Below, piece after piece: positions 36,826 to 44,358 of a DNA stretch of 64,000 nt. This DNA is from CAZVKN01 sp964627035 (GTDB lineage Bacteria > Electryoneota > AABM5-125-24 > Hatepunaeales > Hatepunaeaceae). The notes below the pieces were generated by a model. It had not been told where the DNA came from. It worked only from the letters and a program-made list of their open reading frames with translations, and did no database searches. The stretch is taken from positions 1-64,000 of the forward strand of contig CAZVKN010000009.1 in the NCBI GenBank assembly GCA_964627035.1. Direction: 5' to 3'. The translations under genes and the position numbers were made by a program. Within the stretch, counting starts at the first letter, position 1, and the number at the start of each line of letters is the position of its first letter.

Positions 36826-37707
36826 TTATCCCTGCTTAGCCAATTTATCCCGTCGTGACTTGATGAAGAAGGCAACATTACCGATGACTACAAAGAATAT
36901 AATCACCAAGTGGGCTACAGTCTGTGGACCCATTAATCTGACTGCAGTCAAACTAACTTCATGATATTCGGGATACTTTTCCACAAGTGCCGCTTCATAT
37001 TCAGCGGCACCTTGCAGTCCACCCATAAGTCCCAGCAGTTGTGTCGGATAGTACGGATACAGCAACGGCGCTTCAACAGCAGTAACGCCTCCCGCAACCG
37101 GGATATTAGCCCGATCTCCCGCAAACTGTACCCACTCCTTGAGCCCAGGCTTACCGGAACATACCCCGAGAATGAAGTCAAAGTCCGGAATTCCCTTTAT
37201 CTTAGCCATCATCGGGAATCTGTTAATGTCCGTGCCTTCGGAATCGGTGGTGTACATGCCTTTTAAGTCTGTGAATATGGCGTTGATCAATCCTTGGTTA
37301 CCGGCTTTATAACCGAGCTGGATGTAATCCTCGCCATATACTCTATCGGGGAACTCACCGTGAATGATTTTATCAATGGTGATATTAGCCTCAGCTTCAC
37401 CCGTCGCCCACAGCGCCATTATATAGACTTTATGGCCTTTTATCATGCAGTGACGTAGCGTAGCATCACCCATCGGACGATTCTCCGGAACGGTTGACGG
37501 ACCGTAATCAAACGACATCAGTATCTTTGATCCTTCCGGCAATGATTCCACTTTGTCAAAGATTGACTGTACAATCGGCGATGACCGCATCTCAAATTCC
37601 AGATTGAATATCATCGGAAGTATCACACCGAGTGCGATCAATGCAAAGATGATTCGGCGATCAATCTTCAATAGCTTATCTATGAATGTGTCTTGTTTGC
37701 TGTTCAT
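36826..37707 (-). CDS. Uncharacterised membrane-anchored protein with large outer domain
   Basis: A 293-residue protein. The ATG at 37707 follows AGGAGAAATAAC; the frame begins 11 codons earlier inside the preceding gene. One membrane segment near residue 20 (RIIFALIALGVILPMIF), about 210 residues outside the membrane, and another near 265 (VAHLVIIFFVVIGNVAFFI). The middle includes KILMSFDYGPST and MGGLQGAAEYEAALVEKYP, giving an alpha/beta look. No known family could be assigned with confidence. One base separates it from the 229-aa membrane gene. Confidence 0.6.
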   Translation of the reverse strand: MNSKQDTFIDKLLKIDRRIIFALIALGVILPMIFNLEFEMRSSPIVQSIFDKVESLPEGSKILMSFDYGPSTVPENRPMGDATLRHCMIKGHKVYIMALWATGEAEANITIDKIIHGEFPDRVYGEDYIQLGYKAGNQGLINAIFTDLKGMYTTDSEGTDINRFPMMAKIKGIPDFDFILGVCSGKPGLKEWVQFAGDRANIPVAGGVTAVEAPLLYPYYPTQLLGLMGGLQGAAEYEAALVEKYPEYHEVSLTAVRLMGPQTVAHLVIIFFVVIGNVAFFIKSRRDKLAKQG

Positions 37708-37708
37708 G

Positions 37709-38398
37709 TTATTTCTCCTGCCCGAGATAGCTGCGTTCAATTCCGAGGATCAGCTTCATTGAAGTAGCGATAATGCCCAACGAAATTCCGATCATAATAG
37801 CACGTTGACCGGCGAGGTTCGGTGCGGACAGTATCCATGCTGACAGGTTTGGGATATACAGAAAATGTAGCCATTCCGGCAATTCTAATGCCCAGAAAGT
37901 TAACATGTGTCCGAGTGGTGTCCGTCCGACCAGAATGATAAATGCCGCCAGCAGTAGCACGGTCGCTTCGCGCGTTTTAGCGCGGAAAGCCCGATATGAC
38001 GCTGATGCAACAAAGAACGCCAACAGACTGAACATAGTAGCTCCGAGCGGTACGAACACAGCATCGTAGATGACCTTGAACCAGGTACCGTCAGCGGTAT
38101 AGTTACCCGTCAATCCCGGATCGCCACCTACTTTCAGCAGTCCGATGATTAACGTTATCAGGAATCCACCGATTGTTACCATACTGAAGAATTTGTCCTT
38201 GTGATTGCGGGTAATCCGGTCAATGTGAACCTTCAGCAGATTCCCACCTCCGAGAATAAACGCAAACACTGCGATAATGTCAAACCATACCGAGAACTCG
38301 CTGTCAAGCTCCGGGAACGGTTCATGCGGGATGAACAACGCTACAATTAGCGCAGTCCCCACTATGAAACTGATAATCAGAGGTATTTCGCGACGCAT
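37709..38398 (-). CDS. Uncharacterised membrane protein, six- to seven-segment
   Basis: A 229-residue integral membrane protein: RREIPLIISFIVGTALIVALF opens the first segment, FDIIAVFAFILGGGNLLKVH the second, with further segments near 90, 120, 150 and 200. A charged loop HIDRITRNHKDKFFS and FRAKTREA lie on what should be the cytoplasmic side. GAGG precedes the start. Close coupling to the next gene (one-base gap) implies a stable partner. Confidence 0.6.
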   Translation of the reverse strand: MRREIPLIISFIVGTALIVALFIPHEPFPELDSEFSVWFDIIAVFAFILGGGNLLKVHIDRITRNHKDKFFSMVTIGGFLITLIIGLLKVGGDPGLTGNYTADGTWFKVIYDAVFVPLGATMFSLLAFFVASASYRAFRAKTREATVLLLAAFIILVGRTPLGHMLTFWALELPEWLHFLYIPNLSAWILSAPNLAGQRAIMIGISLGIIATSMKLILGIERSYLGQEK

Positions 38399-38466
38399 AT
38401 GACCTCACTTGTTTTGTTCTCACGCCAAGACGCAAAGGCGCGAAGGAATTTATGTTATATTAGTAG

Positions 38467-39351
38467 TTATCGTCTTACTCTAACGGTTTCTTGTCTTATT
38501 TTCCCTTTTCTATTGAAGCTGACTCTGCAACTTTTCTCATTTTCGTTAAGCGAAAGCAGAGCTGTCATATAATCTAGGAAATCATAGATTCTATAATCAT
38601 TTATTTTGAATACTACATCATCTTTGACATAAGGAAATACAACTGGGCTCGTAAAATTACCACTAATGAAGGGAATTACTTTCACCCCGTTTAATGCATT
38701 AGTGAAAACATTAATCCCAAGAGCGGGGACACGATTCAATTCTTTTTGATCTACTCCTGGGATTACCAATAGACACTCCTTTACTAAATTATAAAATGTC
38801 AGGAGGGGATCACGCCAATAGAGGTCCTTTGACGCATGTGAGACAAAGACTGTTTTATCATTTTCCCATACATCTTTGTGAGCATCAATTGTCCGCAGAT
38901 ATACATTTCCGTAATACATTACCTTATCTCGGGGCGGAATTACGATTGAGCTTCCTGATGAAGTGTTGATAAATCCTTTAAGTAGTTTATTATACTGTAA
39001 AAAAGAAGATGACCTCCCTGAAACATAACCAGGATTCGTGTATTTTACTGTGTCTACAGAAATGCTTACGTATATTATAAAATCAGCAAACGCAATATCT
39101 TCCACGAATTCCAGGTTGGCATACTTACCAAGAAGTGTTACTATATTGCTTAGCTTTAATTCTATTGGATATTCCTCTGAATCATCTTGATGATAAGGCT
39201 GAACATATAACAACTTTGAAGCATCCCATTCCTTTACCGGATTGTATGTCACTGTACCAAGTCGAGGAATTTTCGTTGCACAGCTCATAAAAAACTGAGA
39301 AATGAGAAATAATACCAAGATCACTATTATGTAGTTGTATTTCAAATTCAT
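38467..39351 (-). CDS. Lipoprotein with C-terminal PDZ-like domain
   Basis: A 294-residue protein with signal peptide and lipobox FFMSCAT. AGGAG precedes the start by 8 bases. Residues about 195-294 (GVKVIPFISGNF...VFKINDYRIYDFLDYMTALL...VRVRR) look like a PDZ domain with its carboxylate-binding loop altered. The N-terminal 190 residues contain several aromatic-rich strands and no known domain. Codon use is more AT-rich than in flanking genes, which hints at separate origin with the toxin-antitoxin cassette upstream. Confidence 0.55.
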   Translation of the reverse strand: MNLKYNYIIVILVLFLISQFFMSCATKIPRLGTVTYNPVKEWDASKLLYVQPYHQDDSEEYPIELKLSNIVTLLGKYANLEFVEDIAFADFIIYVSISVDTVKYTNPGYVSGRSSSFLQYNKLLKGFINTSSGSSIVIPPRDKVMYYGNVYLRTIDAHKDVWENDKTVFVSHASKDLYWRDPLLTFYNLVKECLLVIPGVDQKELNRVPALGINVFTNALNGVKVIPFISGNFTSPVVFPYVKDDVVFKINDYRIYDFLDYMTALLSLNENEKSCRVSFNRKGKIRQETVRVRR

Positions 39352-39366
39352 TTCTACTATCTCCTA

Positions 39367-39504
39367 TCAATCCACCCGGTTAACTGCCAAAACAACCGCA
39401 GCTATAATCAAAGCACACACTACAAACGAAACCGCAATTGCTGTCAATCCTGCAAAGATATGCTTGGTGTTGATCTCTGCCTGAATTTTATTTCTTAGAA
39501 TCAT
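39367..39504 (-). CDS. Small single-span membrane protein (45 aa)
   Basis: A short frame read from the ATG at 39504, in another frame from the last codons of the DUF2087 gene. It encodes MILRNKIQAEINTKHIFAGL followed by a 20-residue hydrophobic helix (AIAVSFVVCALIIAAVVLAV) and NRVD. AGGAGG stands 10 bases before the ATG, although those bases also encode part of the upstream protein. No family known. It fills an otherwise empty 137-base gap before the PDZ lipoprotein. Confidence 0.4.
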   Translation of the reverse strand: MILRNKIQAEINTKHIFAGLTAIAVSFVVCALIIAAVVLAVNRVD

Positions 39505-39763
39505 TTTTCCAATACCTCCTACCATCAGGTGTCCTGTCCAACAGCTTCATTTCGATCATGCTCCGCCTAAGCTGAGCCGGGTCGTTGAAGGTATGGAGCG
39601 TGTTGAGAAGCTCATTGACTTCCTTTTCATCGTACTCCTTACCCGATTCAAACTTTTCAGCGAGTAAAGATAATGCGATCATTTGCTTACCGAACTTAGC
39701 GGGCCACGACTTCATCTTACCTTCAGCGTCAAAGAATCCTTTTACTGATTTTGGCATGTCCAT
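39488..39763 (-). CDS. DUF2087 protein
   Basis: A 91-residue protein matching DUF2087: KGFFDAEGKMKSWPAKFGKQ, LLAEKFESGKEYDEKEVNEL and a final LRRSMIEMKLLDRTPDGRRYW. DUF2087 is a winged-helix-like domain often attached to transcription regulators or found alone. It starts one base after the toxin stop (TGAAATG), so it is translated with the toxin-antitoxin pair and may regulate it. Confidence 0.8.
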   Translation of the reverse strand: MDMPKSVKGFFDAEGKMKSWPAKFGKQMIALSLLAEKFESGKEYDEKEVNELLNTLHTFNDPAQLRRSMIEMKLLDRTPDGRRYWKNDSKK

Positions 39764-39764
39764 T

Positions 39765-40031
39765 TCAATTCCTTTTGAATCTATCTAAAATATCGTGTGA
39801 ACCGATAGCAATTAACTTAACTGTATCATGCGATAGACGACAAATTATCCGCCAACTACGATCTATTCTGACTTCCCAATATCTACTGTCTTTTCTAATT
39901 CGTTTTAGACGCAGAGATGGATGTATTCTATCGGATGTAAGTTGTTTAATAACCTTGGTTGCTTTGACTGTTTTCTCCAGATTTGCTTTTTTCCACATCC
40001 GTTTGAATTGAGGTGTCCAAATAATATTCAT
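39765..40031 (-). CDS. RelE/ParE-superfamily toxin
   Basis: An 88-residue toxin of the RelE/YafQ fold: IIWTPQFKRMWKK opens it, followed by KVIKQLTSDRIHPSLRLKRI, YWEVRIDRSWRIICRL and IAIGSHDILDRF. Ribosome-dependent mRNA cleavage or gyrase inhibition are the known activities of the superfamily; the residues here do not settle which. The ATG overlaps the antitoxin stop by one base (TGATG). Confidence 0.85.
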   Translation of the reverse strand: MNIIWTPQFKRMWKKANLEKTVKATKVIKQLTSDRIHPSLRLKRIRKDSRYWEVRIDRSWRIICRLSHDTVKLIAIGSHDILDRFKRN

Positions 40032-40375
40032 CAGTTGTTCAAATCTTTGAACAGTTCATCAAGATCAGTAGTTGACTTAAAATTGCCCGATGCTAACTCT
40101 TCTTCCGATTTACGGATAGCCTCCTGCCAATAAGGCGTGTACAAGTATGCTTCATCATCAGGAATAAGTTCAAGCTCGTGTAATGCGATAGTTGCCAATC
40201 GTAACGCTTCGCTTATATCATCACTTTCAAGATCAGGATACAAACGCAAGATTTCATCCCTTGCAATATCTTCAGCTAACATCCCAACGACAGTAGCAAC
40301 CGGTATCTTCAGCCCTCTAATGCATGGAACTCCATCCATCTGATTGGGATCAATTGTAATTCTTGAAAATTGCAT
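40031..40375 (-). CDS. Antitoxin: DUF433 domain with RelB-like tail
   Basis: A 114-residue antitoxin. Residues 5-70 are a DUF433 domain (ITIDPNQMDGVPCIRGLKIP...ILRLYPDLESDDI), a winged helix usually paired with PIN-like DUF5615 toxins. Residues 78-114 (TPYWQEAIRKSEEELASGNF...DLDELFKDL) look like the toxin-wrapping tail of RelB or Phd-type antitoxins. The pairing with a RelE toxin is uncommon. GAGGTTGTATT precedes the start. Confidence 0.8.
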   Translation of the reverse strand: MQFSRITIDPNQMDGVPCIRGLKIPVATVVGMLAEDIARDEILRLYPDLESDDISEALRLATIALHELELIPDDEAYLYTPYWQEAIRKSEEELASGNFKSTTDLDELFKDLNN

Positions 40376-40379
40376 AATA

Positions 40380-40455
40380 CAACCTCTTATTCTTCTTTGT
40401 GTCTTGGTGACTTGGTGGTTTTCTCTTCCTTTGCGTCTTTGCGACTTTGCGTGAG
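40380..40455. repeat. CTTGGTGACTTGG / GCGTCTTTGCG repeats
   Basis: CTTCTTTGTGTCTTGGTGACTTGGTGG runs into CCTTTGCGTCTTTGCGACTTTGCGTGAG. The second motif recurs in inverse form at 38423-38445 (CTCACGCCAAGACGCAAAGGCGCGAAGG) and 41944-41970, bracketing neighbouring genes of the same cluster. The patch separates the DUF6754 gene from the antitoxin. Confidence 0.55.
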
Positions 40456-40458
40456 CCT

Positions 40459-41913
40459 CTAAAAATTCAACGCAAACAACCGATTAAACGCATCCGACGC
40501 TTTTGCTATGAATCCACTGCCGTTCCCAAATGAACTCAACGTCGCTAAAACTGATCCAACCAGTATAGAAAACATAGCAAGCATCTTACCGACATCCTGA
40601 CCGCGCAGCGATGCGATCATCCGCTGGTCGCCGGATAAGTAAGCTGATGCCGCAAATAGTTCCTCACCGATGAGGGTATAATCACACGCTGCCACAAAGA
40701 ACGGCAACTGACTCGGCATAGCGGTTCCCGCAATCTGAATCGCGCCGATGGAGTTACCTGTCTCAGCCAGAATCAACGATTCCGCAAAGAACGCACCCAT
40801 ATAGAAACATGCGGCGGGCTCCTCACGTACCATCGTCCCGTCAACCGCCGCTACATAACCGAACTGTTCATCCGTTACATAATGCACCATATCATCATGA
40901 TAATAATCAGGTCGTCCAACCGATAGATACGCTTCTTTGACCACTTCACGACCGTTGGACATCACCAGTGACCGCGACACCGGAACATCCAATCCGGTCT
41001 CATACTCAGCAGTCAACTTAGCCACCGATCCGAGAATATTCAGGCCCGCTAACGTCTGCACGTCATCCAGATCAAGTATCCCCGGAACAAACAGCACCGA
41101 CCTACCCATCTCAGTCGCTCGACCGACAGCTTCCTCAACCGCTTCCAATCCCGCAATCTTGCGGATGAACAGCATCTTATGCGCCGTCATCACATACCAT
41201 ATCACCGCTGTCAGAACGACAATCGCAATGAGTAGCATATTGATCTTTCGCATATTGAACCAAGATGCGTGAGTTATCACATTGGTAATCGGACGAGACT
41301 CAAACAGTGCCCCTTCACCTTTCACTCGCAGCATGTAGTTGTAGCTCTTATCATGCTCCAAGCCCGAGTCGTTGTAAGCGTTATCAGTGAATGGAACTTC
41401 ATCGATTAGATTCCACTTTCCTTCACCTTGTTCAGTTCTGTAGATGCTCACCAATCCGGGATGCCCGACCCCTTCACTCAGTTTCCATGTTATGTCCACT
41501 GCTCCACCACCGTCATTCGGAGCATCTATGGCAGTGAATTCTGTGAACCCACCGCTGAGTGTTTTGGGAAGATCGAGAGTGGTTTCAGCGAGCAGCTCAT
41601 CATTCCTGAACGCCTGAAGTGTGTAGGTGATATCCGCCCCTGCTTCAATCAGATCTAAATACTCGTGGGTGGTAGATTCAAACACGGAGGTCGGTGTGAG
41701 CCCGGTCTCGTCTCTTGTGAGATGAAACTGCACGTTATCGGTAGGACCTTCATACTTCCAGTGTAGCTTCGCCTGCGTTCGGATGCCAGGTATGGTTTCA
41801 GCGGTAAAGAGTGTGAAATCACCGGATAATTTCACGATTTCACCATCATTTGCCCACAGGGTTGTGGAAAAGGTTAGAACTGTTAACAATAGGACTATTT
41901 TTATGGAACGCAT
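40459..41913 (-). CDS. DUF6754-like membrane protein with FN3-like domains
   Basis: A 484-residue protein with a signal peptide (ends TLWANDGE). Two beta-sandwich domains resembling fibronectin III occupy residues about 25-120 and 128-220 (VDITWKLSEG...HDKSYNYMLRVKG). A membrane segment near 235 (INMLLIAIVVLTAVIWYVMT) is followed by a 200-residue domain with GLEAVEEAVGRATEMGRSVLFVPG and GTAMPSQLPFFVAACDYTLIGEELFAASAYLSG cited by region 255-440, and a final hydrophobic helix. DUF6754 is my best family guess from memory. First gene of the 34.7-41.9 kb cluster. Confidence 0.6.
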   Translation of the reverse strand: MRSIKIVLLLTVLTFSTTLWANDGEIVKLSGDFTLFTAETIPGIRTQAKLHWKYEGPTDNVQFHLTRDETGLTPTSVFESTTHEYLDLIEAGADITYTLQAFRNDELLAETTLDLPKTLSGGFTEFTAIDAPNDGGGAVDITWKLSEGVGHPGLVSIYRTEQGEGKWNLIDEVPFTDNAYNDSGLEHDKSYNYMLRVKGEGALFESRPITNVITHASWFNMRKINMLLIAIVVLTAVIWYVMTAHKMLFIRKIAGLEAVEEAVGRATEMGRSVLFVPGILDLDDVQTLAGLNILGSVAKLTAEYETGLDVPVSRSLVMSNGREVVKEAYLSVGRPDYYHDDMVHYVTDEQFGYVAAVDGTMVREEPAACFYMGAFFAESLILAETGNSIGAIQIAGTAMPSQLPFFVAACDYTLIGEELFAASAYLSGDQRMIASLRGQDVGKMLAMFSILVGSVLATLSSFGNGSGFIAKASDAFNRLFALNF

Positions 41914-42268
41914 AACTGTACTCCTGTCGGGTAGTTAGATTTCTCACGCAAAGACGCTAAGGCGCAAGGTATATGTAGCTCGGCTTATATGATAAGCCGT
42001 AGTGTCATCAAGTCGTTGTAACACTGGATTCCGGATCATGCAGTCTGTCCGAGAATACGAATATCCGCTGTCAACCCGCCGTGGTTGACAGCGTAACTTA
42101 AGTAGTATCAATAATGTGGCTGTCAGGTGCGGCGACCTGACAGCGGGTTATCTACATTCTCGGACAGACTGTCAAGTCCAGAATGACAAGGTCCGTCATT
42201 CCAGCGAAGGCTGGAATCCAGTCTTCCCCTTTATTTTACTTCAGATCCCCGGTTTCGGAGAAACCGGG
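41914..42268. other. Repeat-filled intergenic region
   Basis: 355 bases without a gene. From left: CTCACGCAAAGACGCTAAGGCGCAAGG (41944-41970), two partial GTCATTC repeats (about 42003-42036 and 42174-42225), the composite two-hairpin element (42067-42144) and a CCCGGTTTCGGAGAAACCGGG hairpin (42248-42268). The TCTCGGACAGACTG motif flanks the composite element on both sides in opposite orientation (42040-42055 and 42154-42171). Confidence 0.6.
42067..42144. repeat. Composite two-hairpin element, copy 1
   Basis: GCTGTCAACCCGCCGTGGTTGACAGC, a 26-base spacer, then GGCTGTCAGGTGCGGCGACCTGACAGC. It is the reverse orientation of the copies at 49303, 54153 and 62215. Each arm is a strong GC hairpin and the pair recalls BIME/REP elements. 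Confidence 0.75.
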
Positions 42269-43234
42269 CTACGTTTTGTCTATCGCTTCATTCACCATTG
42301 CAAACAACAGTGGAATCTGAATCTCATGGTGTCCGATGAAGTTGAACTTCCGCCCTCCGGTCAGAGTCGGTCGGTTAAGCACATTCACTGTCGGACGGTA
42401 ATGTGAAAACATGTCGAAATTTGCAGCGGCAAACTTGTGAGCCGGAGAACCAAGATTTCTCGCAATCGTCAAAGCCTTCAAAAAAACCTCCGGCATGATT
42501 ACCGCAGATCCGATATTCATGACCGCTCCCCCTTCCTCAAGACGAGCCACCTGACGGCTGAACAGACGGAAATCACGCATGCTGGCTCTACCGATTGCTT
42601 CACCATCAGCGGACGGATGCTGGTGGATAATGTCTGTGCCGATTGCTACATGAACGGTCATCGGGACGCTGTTTCGGTATGCACCGCATAACAGGCTTAA
42701 ATCGGCATAAGGAGCATCCTTCTCAAGCAGTGCTTTTCCGAGAGCTTCTCCGAATCCCAACTCCCTTTTCACGGGATCTGATATGACCCCGTTGATGAAG
42801 TCTGCTGTTTCTCGTACCATACCGAATCTGCCGTCTGCCAATCCTTCCGCGACATCCTCTGATGTCCTTCCGAATAGAGCGATCTCGCTGTCGTGGATTA
42901 TAGATGAACCGTTTGTAGCTATCGCGGAGACAATCCCACGCTCCATCCAGTCAATCAGCAGTGGAGCGAGTCCGGTCTTGACTACATGACCGCCGTGCAT
43001 GACTACAACTGCCTTACTCCGCTGATGTGCTGATGCGATAATTTGTGCAAAATCCTTAATATCCTTGGCTTTCAGAATTGCAGGCAGTGATTCGATAAAT
43101 TCTGCGAGCGTCAATCCTGCTTTGGTCGGTTTGGCAAACTCGTTGAGATTAACCTTGCGTGTCAGCTCATCAATGGAGAATCGCTTCACTTTTGACAGGT
43201 CAATTTCAGGATATCTGGATTTATCGGGTTGCAT
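42269..43234 (-). CDS. Deoxyhypusine synthase-like protein, uncharacterised
   Basis: A 321-residue cytosolic protein. The ATG at 43234 overlaps the stop of the DUF3108 gene (TGATG). It has a glycine-rich alpha/beta core: VVVMHGGHVVKTGLAPLLID, GIVSAIATNGSSIIHDSEIA, VPMTVHVAIGTDIIHQHPSAD and GGAVMNIGSAVIMPEVFLKAL. The order of these strands loosely parallels deoxyhypusine synthase, an NAD-dependent enzyme, but its active-site lysine region is not evident and bacteria lack eIF5A. Conserved hypothetical with a probable nucleotide site; true activity unknown. Confidence 0.5.
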   Translation of the reverse strand: MQPDKSRYPEIDLSKVKRFSIDELTRKVNLNEFAKPTKAGLTLAEFIESLPAILKAKDIKDFAQIIASAHQRSKAVVVMHGGHVVKTGLAPLLIDWMERGIVSAIATNGSSIIHDSEIALFGRTSEDVAEGLADGRFGMVRETADFINGVISDPVKRELGFGEALGKALLEKDAPYADLSLLCGAYRNSVPMTVHVAIGTDIIHQHPSADGEAIGRASMRDFRLFSRQVARLEEGGAVMNIGSAVIMPEVFLKALTIARNLGSPAHKFAAANFDMFSHYRPTVNVLNRPTLTGGRKFNFIGHHEIQIPLLFAMVNEAIDKT

Positions 43235-44232
43235 CACTCAGTCTCTGCATGTTTTTTAATTTCAGCAAGCTTGTATCTATTCAGCTTGGCAAACACTCGT
43301 CCGAAGTAGAGCCAGCTTTTCATCAGCACCGGCATCCGGTATTCATCATCGGTGATCCATATCTCCATGTTGCCTTTTCGACGGAACAGACCTGATGACT
43401 CCAGCATCGGTTCGATTTTGTAACAGTTAAACTCACCTGCGGGGACCTTGATCTTCTCCTTGCCGTAGATTTTAACCCCAAGCTGATACCTCTCCCGGAT
43501 ATCATGAACGTCAATCCATACTGTGCTGTCGGCAAACAACGGTCTGGTTCTCAGCTCATAAAATGCACCAAGTACATCCTGAATATGCCCAATGACCTCG
43601 AGTGTATCCGGAATCTTTGGGGACTTCTTTTCAAACAAATAAGCGATACCGGTTTCAGGAAAATATTCCACTCGTTTCGTGTACTTGTGTTTGCCCTCAT
43701 GCAGATTCTTGACGAATTTCCGGGAAAAACCACTGTCAACATCGCGCCAGCTTTCAATGCGATCCCGCACTTTGTAAAAGTAGTCAACTGTCCGGGTTGA
43801 TCGCGCAGAGGATGCTATCACGAAACAGTCATATCCGTCAAACTGCTGCACGGATTCGACTGCCATGATGGCATGACCGCCGAGGACAAACTCAAACGAT
43901 ATGTCAAACTCCAGTCTCTCGCCTACTCCGAATGGAAGAGGCATTTCAGGCTCGTCACTTTCAGTCAAAACCGTGTCCAACAAGCTATCCGATTCGATAA
44001 CAACAGACATTGAATCCGCCAAACTATCCGGCATCGCAATCTTAAAACCAACACTATCTGACAAAGTGTCCGGTTCATCCTGCACAATGCTCAAACTGTC
44101 CATATCCAATGAATCGTCAATCACCACCGCAGAGTCCTCGCTATCAGGTGGTTCGGGATCATCATCTCCCGATGAAGGGACGGATAACAGCAGCCCTATC
44201 ACTACTGAGTATTTAAAAAATCCATTTATCAT
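43234..44232 (-). CDS. DUF3108 envelope protein
   Basis: A 332-residue protein with a short hydrophobic N terminus and a 65-residue aspartate/serine-rich linker (SLDMDSLSIVQDEPDTLSDS-like). From residue about 95 the DUF3108 domain begins: LPFGVGERLEFDISFEFVLGG, then YFYKVRDRIESW and VPAGEFNCYKIEP, a lipocalin- or LolA-like beta-barrel thought to act in the periplasm. Coupled to the next gene by a TGATG overlap. Confidence 0.8.
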   Translation of the reverse strand: MINGFFKYSVVIGLLLSVPSSGDDDPEPPDSEDSAVVIDDSLDMDSLSIVQDEPDTLSDSVGFKIAMPDSLADSMSVVIESDSLLDTVLTESDEPEMPLPFGVGERLEFDISFEFVLGGHAIMAVESVQQFDGYDCFVIASSARSTRTVDYFYKVRDRIESWRDVDSGFSRKFVKNLHEGKHKYTKRVEYFPETGIAYLFEKKSPKIPDTLEVIGHIQDVLGAFYELRTRPLFADSTVWIDVHDIRERYQLGVKIYGKEKIKVPAGEFNCYKIEPMLESSGLFRRKGNMEIWITDDEYRMPVLMKSWLYFGRVFAKLNRYKLAEIKKHAETE

Positions 44233-44282
44233 TACTATCTATGAGGGTATTTATCTTTCAGCACCTTGTCAAATGTCCAGAC

Positions 44283-44305
44283 GTCGTGGTTGAGACAACC
44301 ACGAC
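44283..44305. repeat. GTCGTGGTTG hairpin, second copy
   Basis: GTCGTGGTTG-AGA-CAACCACGAC, one centre base changed from the copy at 20269-20291. TGTAGTCGAGCTTGTCTCAAACC follows at about 44321, an inverted relative of the GTAGTCAAGCCCGAC stretch beside the first copy. Confidence 0.6.
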
Positions 44306-44358
44306 TACAGAATGACTGCCTGTAGTCGAGCTTGTCTCAAACCCGCCTAACTGGATAG

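Noticed and set aside
41914..42268. Hidden small gene or RNA in this gap
   Set aside because: Practically every base belongs to a repeat seen elsewhere in the window.
42269..43234. Assigning a true deoxyhypusine synthase (hypusine pathway)
   Set aside because: The active-site lysine segment is not recognisable and no eIF5A-like gene is seen, so only a distant likeness is claimed.
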